Origin: Calliopum simillimum
Taxonomy: Eukaryota > Arthropoda > Insecta > Diptera > Lauxaniidae
Assembly (NCBI GenBank): GCA_951812925.1
Contig: OX638372.1
Coordinates: forward strand, 49,441,722 to 49,505,721
Reading direction: 5' to 3'
DNA length: 64,000 nucleotides
The notes under the pieces were generated by a model, which worked only from the letters and a program-made list of their open reading frames with translations, was not told the origin of the DNA and searched no databases. Position numbers and translations under genes: made by a program. This document shows, one piece after another, positions 55,304 through 64,000 of the stretch (within the stretch, counting starts at the first letter, position 1; the number at the start of each line of letters is the position of its first letter).

Positions 55304-57302
55304 TAGCGTAGCATGTCTCAAAACCAGAGTGTGTTACCGACTAACAATTTGGCAATTTTTCACAACAGACGGCGCTAGTAAGCCTTATGATCTATCTATA
55401 TAGGCGATCCTGTACAGAGAGTTTATCCGTGTCCAATAGCGCAATCACTAAAGCACCGCGTTTTCTTTCATTAGAAAACCGGAGTCAGGGTTCGAGTACG
55501 GTTTCTGACAAGATTTAACTAAATCTGATCTGATGAGGCTATATACATGTTTATATATGAAAATATATAAATATTAGGGTGGGCCGATTTGAAAACTGAT
55601 CTCGGCTACCCCCCTATGTGAAAGTTCATTCAATTCTATGAATATTTGCCCAAGGAACTATACCTCTGCGTTCAACTTTAGTTCGGCGCATTTTTGATCG
55701 AAAATTGTACCTTTCATCAATACTTTTTTTTATTTTCATACTAAATTTTTAAAATTTTTATAAAGACAAAAGTAATGTCATTATATGATTTGGCTGGTAT
55801 TCTGTCAGTTATCAAATAAATTGGGTTTTGTTTACATAAAAAGTTCACTTGATGGTGTGGAATTGATGTTATATATTTAAAAAAGTGTTATGGGTCAAAT
55901 AGCCGATTATTATGACCGACTTTCAAAATAAACGATTCATACTTTTGGATGAATTTTTTCAAACAAAACACCAGCCTAGGCTGAAAGTTCATTCAATTCT
56001 ATGAATATTTGCCCAAGGATCTATACCTCTACGTTTAACTTTAGTTCGGCGCATTTTCAATTGAGAATTTTACCTTGCGTTTAATATTTATTTTTATGCT
56101 TCATTTTCAAAATTCCTATAGAGACAAAAGTAATATCATAACATGTTATGGCTGGTATTCTGTCAGTAAATCATAAAATTGTGTTCTGGTTTTACGAAAA
56201 ATTTACTTGATAGCGTGGAATTGACTATATTTATTTCAAAAAATTATATCGGTCAAATAACCGATTTATTATAAACGATTCATATTTTTACATGGATTTT
56301 TTCAATCGAAACACCAACCTAAGTGTTTTTGGATGCTAGGATGCAGAATCTGACACTCATTTTTTTCCAGGGCAACATCTAGTGGCAGTTTTAGGAAATA
56401 AATAAGCCGCTTTTTGTAATTTTACAGAACAATATACCAAAAATCTATGTAAAAACATGAATCGTTTATAATAAATATATATAATTTGACCGATATAATT
56501 TTTTGGAATAAGTATTATCAATTCCACGTTATTAAATAAACTTTTTGTAAAAACAAAATCCAATTTTAGTGATTACTGTCAGAATACCAGCCAAAACATA
56601 TTATGATAGTACTTTTGTCTCTATAGGAATTTTGAAAATGAAGCATAAAAATAAATATTAAACGCAAGGTAAAATTTTCAATTGAAAATGCGCTGAACTA
56701 AAGTTGAACGTAGAGGTATAGTTTCTTGGGCAAATATTCATAGAATTGAATGAAATTTCAGCCTAGGTTGGTGTTTTGTTTTAAAAAATTCATCCAAAAA
56801 TATGAATCGTTTATTTTGAAAGTCGGTCATAATAATCGGCTATCTGACCCATATCACTTTTTGAAACATATAGCATCAATTCCACACTATCAAGTGAACT
56901 TTTTATGTAAACAGAATCCAATTTAATTGATTACTGACAGAATACCAGCCAAATCATATAATGACATTACTTTTGTCTTTATAAAAATTTTTAAAATTTA
57001 GTATGAAAATAAAAAAAAAGTATTGATGAAAGGTACAATTTTCGATCAAAAATGCGCCGAACTAAAGTTGAACGCAGAGGTATAGTTCCTTGATCAAATA
57101 TTTATAGAATTGAATGAACTTTCACATAGGGGGGTAGCCCAGGTCGATAAAATTTCCTCCATACAATTTGGCCCACCCTAATAAATATGTATGTGGAAAT
57201 AGCCGAAACATATGTAATCAATTTCCATGTTAACACTTGCTTGCGTCTGTTGTAAAAAAAATTTCAAAGTGACTGTTTAATTAGTTCAATAGAAATTTAT
57301 CA
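55304..57302 (+). repeat. Dispersed repeat S, copy 1, interrupted by a hAT-like foldback
   Basis: The parts 55304-55574 and 57189-57302 together match 59961-60338 in order, from TAGCGTAGCATGTCTC to TAGTTCAATAKAAATTTATC. A tRNA-like stretch (about 55428-55520) has an A-box-like AGCGCAATCACTAAAGCACC and a B-box-like GGTTCGAGTAC. This suggests a SINE-type element with a tRNA-related internal promoter. Family R copy C begins exactly at the right end. Confidence 0.65.
55575..57180. mobile_element. hAT-like foldback element, 1606 bp, with perfect 8-bp target duplication
   Basis: The element starts TAGGGTGGGCC and ends GGCCCACCCTA, flanked on both sides by ATAAATAT (55567-55574 and 57181-57188). 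The second S copy shows the empty site with a single ATAAATAT. Each arm is built of two tandem units of about 360 bp; TTCATTCAATTCTATGAATA occurs at 55625 and 55987, and inverted near 56750 and 57110. A loop of about 130 bp lies near 56320-56450. No transposase is encoded. TAGRG-type ends and 8-bp duplication indicate the hAT superfamily. Confidence 0.88.
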
Positions 57303-57890
57303 GTACCTGGAGACCGATCCCTGCTCGGTCAACAATCTGATCTTATTATTTTAGTCGATATTATTCATAGCTATTTTTTGTGATGAAATTCGTATCTTTT
57401 CACCTCTAATGGCCATGCTTTCAAAATAATAATAAGAAAAAGCTCATAAAGTATCAAATGGTATAGTAAAATATCAAAAACTCAAATTTTTTTATTTTGG
57501 TAAAATAGAATGCCCTAAAATAAGTAAATGGGATATGCCACGCACCCAAAATATTTCGTGTTTTGTATGGGGGCTGAAATATGTTATATTCAAAGGACCA
57601 TAACTCGGAAAATAAGAGTCTTATTGGAAAATTCCGAAAGCATATTTTGATAAGGAAGAGTGTAGCTATTCGATGCTATTAAAAAAAAGAATTTCACCTT
57701 TTCTTGTAGCAAGGATTTTTCAAAATCCTGCAGGTGTATAGAAAGTTCTGCAATGGAGACGGTTTCAGCGTCAAGAAATACGTAAGGCTGCATATAAGAA
57801 TTAAAAAGTTCATTCCATTTTTTTTTTTTTGTGCCTGAGTTATTAACCAAAACTTTTATTTTAATGAAAAGTGGGCGTGGGAATTATTGG
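57303..57890 (+). repeat. Dispersed repeat family R, copy C (3'-truncated)
   Basis: It starts GTACCTGGAGACCGATCCCT and follows copy B up to AAGTGGGCGTGG near 57880, then stops. It sits at the end of S copy 1. Confidence 0.65.
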
Positions 57891-58914
57891 TATTAAATTT
57901 TATTTTTAGAAGATGTAAAAAAACAGTTTTTTGTTTTGGGAAGATAAGAGACCTCGTTCATTCTCATTCTCTCCATGACAAATGATGGAAAAAGTAAATA
58001 TAACCTTCGCGTAGTTTATAAAAACCAAATTTATTTTGAGTTATATCAAAAATATTATTTTCTGAAACATTAAATTTCAAACAAAATCGCAGGTGGCATG
58101 TTTTAGTGTAAAAAAGTGTCAAAAAGCAGGATTATCCTTATATGTGTGCCACCACTAACTTTCGACAAAGACTCCTTTTTTAACTTTGAGCTAGGATGAA
58201 GTCAAGTGTCCATATCAGTCAATTCTTTAGTTACATGTTGTGCGCAAAGTCGTTAGTTCCATCATCTACTTCTACAAGTTTTCTCTGCAGTAAATATATT
58301 TCTGGCTGCACACATAAAACTTAACACGCGCTTAACACATAAGCAATATATTTTGGTAATGAAACATGCTCTATAAATATTGTTTTTATCTTAAAACACA
58401 TCTTGTTCAATTTCTAACAAAAAAACTACACAAGGTCAAGTTCGAAATTTCTAATTCAATATATTGTATTATTCGCGTACCAACATGTGGAGAAATATTT
58501 GGTGTGATACTTATGATTGTGTTCTTTCATGTCTAGTTAAGGGGAGCTATACAAGTTATGTGACATTTTTATTCGTTTTCGAAAAAACTATAGTTCTTAT
58601 CATCGTGCTGCTTAAGTTATGTCAATTTAAGTCAGTTTATTGTAGTGCTCCACATATCGTTTCCATTTGTACCATCTCATATGTACAGAAAAGGCATTTG
58701 CTTAGCAATTCGACGTTGGAATTGAACGCTATAACGTTTCCGTTTAGTTTTGTAGATTTTTTCATGGACATGCCCAAATAAGTGAAGTTGTTGCTCTTTT
58801 CTGTGGATTCGTTTATCTCGATATAACTGTTGAAACTAAACATTTGTGACCGTTCAGTGGAAAAGGTACCTTATCTTGGCAAAATAAGAAACCGTTTTTT
58901 TGCATTTACATAAG
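57891..58914. other. Non-coding stretch, nothing recognised
   Basis: The frame at 58464-58781 has no domain, signal peptide or promoter. No terminal repeats were noticed. Confidence 0.35.
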
Positions 58915-59690
58915 TTGTGTAAGCTTTGAATTTTTGAAAAAACACCCTTTCTATAAAAATCAACGAAATCTCCAACTTCAGCACACTGTATTTTTATAAT
59001 CCTCCCGGATTATTAATCTTGCGCACCGAAACAACAATATTGCCAAATTTGAGCGAAATCGGTGTTAAAAAAGTTTTCAACTGGTACACTTACTTCGCGT
59101 GTTTTCCTCCATATACATTGCATCCTGTAAATGACAACTCATACCGATTGATCTTCAAAATATTTTAGCATTTAGCATTTTTAGCATTATCTACCGAAAA
59201 TATATTTATTATTTGAGTACTAATATGTACTACGAGTGGTGGCACCAATATATAAGTTGTGCCTGGAAGTATGCTTTACATATTTTCTTTGTTAAAGTGC
59301 TAGTGGAACAGTGGTGGCGCCTACAAGTTTAATCGTTTTCAAATAAAAAAGCTGGTCGCGTTGTTAAAATACAGGTTGTTGAAAATGGCGTTTTTAGTCA
59401 TTTTCATGAAAAGGGTGTTTTTTCAAAAATTTATAGCTTACACCAAAGTTTGTAAATTAATATATCTAAGTAACTGGTCCCATTAATTTTTAAATGTTCT
59501 TTTTATAAAAAAATATTACTTGGTGAAAAAATTTTTTAACCAAAAAATTCCCAAAAACTTCACACGTATTTCTTGAACGATTCTAAGCATTTTATACCTT
59601 GCACACTTTTTTCGTAAGATGCCTTCCTCTTGAGTAAAGAAAGAGTTCTACATGCCGCGGGCGTTAAAAAGTTAAAAACTCTCAAAAAAA
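58915..59690 (+). repeat. Rearranged copy of foldback family P
   Basis: 58915-59115 matches the right arm of 27304-28207 (AAAAACACCCTTTCT, AATCCTCCCGGATTATT, TTGCCAAATTTGAGCGAAAT). 59370-59690 matches its left arm (GGCGTTTTTAGTCATTTTCA, AAAAATATTACTTGGTGAAA). The order is right arm first, then left arm, with unrelated sequence between. Confidence 0.55.
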
Positions 59691-59960
59691 ATTTAAGGGG
59701 GTTATTTTTAAAAAAAAATCAAAAGTATTTTTAAGTTTAAAAAATTTTATGAAAACTAATTAAGGTTATCAAATACGACCGATTTATATTCAGCGTTGAC
59801 AAATTTCAAAAATTTGATTTTTAATTGTAGCTGATAACACCTGACTTTGGATGCTTATTACCAAGAAAGTGTTTCTTATATCTAAGTTTTAACATTTCTA
59901 GCTTAATGTTTATGCTATTAAGCGTTGGAAAAGTAAATTTTGGTTCATGATTAACCTGAT

Positions 59961-60338
59961 TAGCGTAGCATGTCTCAAAACGAGAGTGTGTTACCAACTA
60001 ACAATTTGGCAATTTTTCACAACAGACGGCGCTAGTGAGCCTAATGATTTATCCATAATGGCGATCCTGTTCAGAGAGTTTATCCGTGTCCGATAGCTTA
60101 ATCGCTAAAGCACCGCGTTTTCTTTCATTAAAAATCCGGAGTCACGGGTTCGAGTACGGTTACTGACAAGATTTAACTAAAACTGATCTGATGTGGCTAT
60201 ATACATGTTTATATATGAAAATATATAAATATGCATGTGGAAGTAGCCGAAACATATGTAATCAATTTCCTTTTGTTTGCGTCTGTTGTTGAAAAATTGC
60301 ATAAATGACTGTTTAATTAGTTCAATATAAATTTATCA
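59961..60338 (+). repeat. Dispersed repeat S, copy 2 (uninterrupted)
   Basis: This 378-bp copy matches S copy 1 and shows the empty target ATAAATAT at about 60224-60231. The tRNA-like part (about 60085-60180) reads TAGCTTAATCGCTAAAGCAC and CACGGGTTCGAGTACGGTT, close to a tRNA D-arm and T-arm. Confidence 0.65.
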
Positions 60339-60854
60339 TTAACCATTTACATTTTTTGATTGAAGTTCTCAGAAAACTTCAAAGGAAAACTTTCTATAAG
60401 AATTTCAACGGAGCACGTTACTTTTCGGTCAAACGATCTATTTCCCAGCTGTGATAAGTATCGCAGAACTGGAAAAAGTTGAAATGTTAAGTTTCATATA
60501 TTTTGTTATTTAATACAAAGTGCGTATTTTCTTTTGTATCTTGTGAACATGTTCATAGAAGCACATATCCTTACACACACGTGTGTATTTTTAAAGTTTC
60601 GCTACTGTTTGCCATAAAGTCAATCTTAGTGCAAAACAGCAGAAGAAGTGCAGCATAAACTTTCAAAATTTGCATAGAAAAACTTAAAACATCAACAATT
60701 TCAGTAACAGAAAAATGTCTAATGGAGAAACGGAAGAAGACACTAGAAATGCATACAACAACAATGGAGCATTGAGATAAAATACATAGCATGAACGTAT
60801 GAAATTGTGATAAATAAGTACACTTCTTGTCTTGAATAAAGTTTTAAAAAATTG

Positions 60855-61258
60855 TTTAAACATAAAAGGTTATTTCGCCTTCTTGATGAGAAGTTCATAT
60901 TTAAACAGCACATAGAAAGCATCTGCATTAAAGCAATTAGATGCAGCAGAAGTCTTTATTCGTTTATAAAAAATTTAAGCTAAGCATTAAAAACAAAATG
61001 CTACTCTTATGTATTAGGCCAATTCTGACTTATGCTTGTCCCGTTTGGAAAAATTGTGCAAATACAATTTTTGGTTTACCGCAAAGGTTTTCAACATCAG
61101 AGTTGCATATGATAGCACAAGAAAAAACGATTTCAAATGTCATTAATGATATGAGCCTGTCATTTTTTAATAAATGCAGGCTTTCAACCTACCTAGTTTA
61201 CAATAAGCAAGTTTTTTGTTCCTCTTTTTATTATAATGGAACGATAAACCTGACTTAA
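60855..61258 (+). pseudogene. LINE fragment (post-RT region)
   Basis: The translation includes DEKFIFKQHIESI (60890 region) and, from 60941, KLSIKNKMLLLCIRPILTYA followed by CPVW. This is the typical region after the RT domain in Jockey-like LINEs (FKxHI, then a YKxxIRPxLTYAxxVW motif). An in-frame stop near 60980 and truncation at both sides show it is dead. It abuts the third mariner remnant. Confidence 0.7.
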
Positions 61259-61264
61259 TGATTT

Positions 61265-61978
61265 GCTTTATCTAGTGTTAATGCTGTTGTGTCATTTTTT
61301 TGCAAAGAAAACTGCTGCGGAAAGTCATCGCATTCTTGTAGAAGTTTATGGGGACTATGTTCCAGCTGAATCAAGCTGTCGTGAGTGGTTTCGACGGTTT
61401 AAAAGTGGTTATTTTGATGTCGAAGACAAAGAACGTCCTGGTCAGGACCAGCTAGGTGTGATCCATTATGAGCTGTTGCCAGGTGACCAAACCATTAATG
61501 CTCAATTCTATCGTCAACAATTGATCCAATTGAAGCAGAAAATCCAGGCAGAGCGGCCAACGTATGCGACTAGACATGAGTCAATCATTTTCCACCACGA
61601 TAACGCTCGGCCACATATTGCTGCCCCAGTCAAAAATTACCTGGAAAACAACGGAAAATAACGGATTGGAAATTTTGTCTCACCCGCTTTATAGCCTTGA
61701 CCTTGCACCATCAGACTACCATATGTTCCGATGGATACAGAATGCCCTATCAGGAATACGCTTCACTTAAGTTCAAGATATCGAAAATTGGCTCGATTCG
61801 GTTTTGGCCCCCAAGCAGGCGCAATTTTTTTGGGATGGAATTCACAAATTGCCTGAAAGATGGGGAAATGTTGTAGCTTCCAATGGACAATACTTTGAAT
61901 AAAATATATTGTAACATTTTTCCACAATAAAGCATCAAATTTCGCTAAAAAATTCCGGTTTTTAAGTTGTACACCCAA
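61265..61978 (+). mobile_element. mariner element 3, 5'-truncated with internal deletion
   Basis: The 5' terminal repeat is missing. The frame has AKKTAAESHRILVEVYGD (helix-turn-helix) up to DKERPGQ, then jumps to DQLGVIHYELLPGDQTIN, so about 110 codons including the first catalytic Asp are deleted. [13 protein letters not shown] (second Asp) is intact. After a TAA and frameshift, HPLYSLDLAPSDYHMF (third Asp) follows. The 3' terminal repeat (complement of TTGGGTGTACAACTTAAAAA) ends at 61978, next to TA at 61979-61980. The right flank is family R sequence. Confidence 0.85.
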
Positions 61979-61980
61979 TA

Positions 61981-63270
61981 ATAAAGTAATCATTCTAAAA
62001 TTAACTGTGAGGAGCATACTAGCTATAAGGCATCTCTGATCTGAAAGCGGGCAAAATATCGCCGTTGCGCGTGGAACCTCCCATACAAGCAAAATACGTT
62101 AAATGCTATTTCTCACAAATGTTAATAGGTATTTTAATGAAATTTGGTATGCAGGTACTGCTTAATAATATGTTGTAACAAACGAAAAGTGGGCGCGATC
62201 GAATAAGTGCCACGTCCACTTTTTAACCCTTGAAAATTTTGATTCAATATTGCTCGAAAACGACTCCGACAATTTTTATGAAAATTTAGGATCTGTTACC
62301 TCTTCAAACAAGTATTAATATGTCATATGCCATTATATTGGGAAAACTCGTTAAAGGGCGTGGCACCGCCCACAAAAATATAATGCGCTATAAAAAGAAA
62401 ACTACTAAAGCAATCTTTCTGAATTTAACTGTAGGGAGTTTACTTGCTATTAGGCACCTACGACCTGAAAGTAGGCAAAATATCGAAAGTGCGCGTGGAA
62501 CCTCCCATACAAGTAAAACACATTAAATGCTGTTTCTCGCAAATGATACAACAAATTTTGTTGAAATTTGGTATGCGAATCTGGATCAGGAGTATCTAAA
62601 GCATAACAAAAAGCAGGCTTTGTTTAATAATTGCCACGCCCACTTTTTTATCAAAATAAAAATTTTGGTTAATAACTCAGGCACAAAAAATGGAATGAAC
62701 TGTTTAATTCTTATATGCAGTCTTATGTACTTTTTGACGCTAAATCCGTCTTCATCAGCAGAACTGTCATTATACCTGCAGGATTTTGAAATATCCTTGC
62801 TTGAAGTTAGAGAAAACGCTGTGTTCAGTTTTACAGCGTAGCTACAAGAAAAGGTGAAATTCTTTTTTATTAATAGCATCGGATAGTTACACTCTTCCTT
62901 ATCCAAATATTCTTTCAGATTTTTCCAATGGGATTCTTATTTTCCGAGTTATGATCCTTTGAAGATAAGATATTTCAGTCGCCATACCAAAGACAAAATA
63001 TTTTGGGTGAGTGGCATATCCCATTTATTTATTTTAGGGCATTCTATTTCGCCAAAAAAAAATTTGAGTTTTTGATATTTTTCTATACCATTCGATGCTT
63101 TCCGAGTTTTTTCTTATTGTTATTCTCATCGGTTTATTTATCATTTTGAAAACATGACCGTTAGAACTGAAAAGACACAAGTTTCATAACAAAAAATAGC
63201 TATGAATAAAAACATCGACTAAAATAATAAGCTTAGATTGTTGACCGAGCAGGGATCGGTCTCCAGGTGC
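61981..63270 (-). repeat. Dispersed repeat family R, copy D
   Basis: On the minus strand it begins near 63270 with CACCTGGAGACCGATCCCTG and continues through the R phrases (GTGGGCGTGGCAATTATT, TTGTATGGGAGGTTCC) until it is cut at 61981 by mariner 3, which used a TA inside R. Confidence 0.65.
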
Positions 63271-63376
63271 TTGTCATATTATTATATGTATTTAACTATC
63301 ATTTTCCTATAAATTTTATTTGTAACTATTAATGTAAATATTGTACTTATGATAGAAATAAACAACAACAACAATC

Positions 63377-63620
63377 ACTTTTTACAAAATGCGGCGAAGA
63401 AAATCTCGCTTTATTCGCTGCGATTTTAAGTGAAATGTTTGTTTCCGTAACTCGTCGAAGTATTCACTTAATAAAGAGATTTACTTCGCCGCATTTTGTA
63501 AAACGTGATTTTCTTCGCCGCATTTTATAAAAAGTGATTTTCTTGTCCGCATATTACAAAAAAGATTTTTTTCGCCGCAATTTCAAAAAAAGATTTTCTT
63601 CGCCGTAGCTTTCGGTTGGG
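63377..63620. repeat. Tandem CGCCGCATTTT array with one inverted copy
   Basis: A unit of about 35 bp (GATTTTCTTCGCCGCATTTT followed by A-rich AAAGT) is repeated about five times between 63478 and 63605. One inverted copy (AAAATGCGGCGAAGAAAATC) lies at 63387-63406. The arrangement could be one end of a foldback element. Confidence 0.6.
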
Positions 63621-64000
63621 AGATTTTCTATGTAAGCACCGGCGATTTGTAAAATATAAGCTAAGGATTTTAATTCTTGAAAACATTGAGAATTTTTAAT
63701 AAGTATTGCAAGACCAAAATAATAAGATGGACGATGTTAAATTGTTATATGTGTATGAAAATTGATGTCCCAAAAGAAAAATTATATTCAGTTGATCAAT
63801 TAAAAAAAAAAGTAAGCCATCTATCGAAAATACATTAGTATTTATTAATCTACAAAATTTGGGATTTATTTCTTAGAAATACGAGGGTCCTAACAAAAGT
63901 TCGCTTAGTAGTATTGAAAAAAAACTTGATAAAAAATATTTTAAATTTTTAACTTTATTCTTCATCTGTATTTCATCAACGTAGTCGCCATTTATTTTGA
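63621..64000. other. AT-rich window end, nothing recognised
   Basis: No gene, terminal repeat or RNA-like structure is visible. Confidence 0.35.

Overview
This window looks like nuclear DNA of a higher (cyclorrhaphan) fly. It is AT-rich, with sparse intron-containing genes in a dense mat of decayed transposons. The mariner, Tc1, hAT-like and pogo-like elements, and the many diverged repeats carrying the phrase GTGGGCGTGGCAC, suggest a tephritid-like fruit fly. That taxon is an inference; the fly-type gene structure and promoters are seen directly.

Genes. Four protein-coding units are supportable. (1) A minus-strand gene at 12965-24720 has two exons. Exon 1 (22959-24720) carries a signal peptide and exon 2 (12965-14787) is Lys/Gln-rich, mucin-like and acidic. 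Their splice sites agree in phase, giving a predicted secreted protein of 1194 residues. The 8.2-kb intron holds a LINE broken by a foldback DNA transposon. (2) A minus-strand single-exon gene at 32462-33142 encodes a secreted protein with Pro/Ala/Thr repeats and a strikingly Arg-rich tail. (3) A plus-strand internal exon at 42878-44490 is Gln/Ser/Thr/Ala-rich, has a clean acceptor and donor, and ends in an Arg-Arg-His-Thr motif. It resembles the N-terminal region of dunce-type (PDE4) cAMP phosphodiesterase and is tentatively assigned to it. (4) A minus-strand single-exon gene at 53181-53399 encodes a 72-residue secreted Cys/Pro/Thr protein. In Drosophila the large dunce introns contain nested salivary-glue genes, so genes 2 and 4 may be nested glue-like genes beside or inside this host gene.

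Mobile DNA, left to right. There is a 1.6-kb Tc1-like relic (544-2153). A 1.0-kb TA-flanked foldback (7674-8691) abuts a dispersed repeat called R here (copies near 8.7-10.1, 25.5-27.3, 57.3-57.9 and 62.0-63.3 kb). A mariner relic lies at 10.7-11.2 kb. The intron of gene 1 holds a LINE (16.0-17.85 and 21.43-21.63 kb) split by a hAT-like foldback (17860-21419), which itself contains a smaller element (19893-20765). Further TA-flanked foldbacks lie at 29446-30739, 31107-32032, 37681-38183 and 46291-47092. A palindrome at 34.2-36.3 kb is split by a pogo-like element (34271-35424). Two adjacent mariners (39588-41730) carry 256 bp of unrelated DNA between them. A 1.6-kb hAT-like foldback (55575-57180) has a perfect 8-bp target duplication, and its empty site is preserved at 60.2 kb. 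A LINE fragment and a third mariner remnant lie at 60.9-62.0 kb.

Most remaining sequence is decayed repeat with no coding signal. All splice joins, family names and element boundaries come from reading the sequence by eye; no database search or transcript evidence was available.
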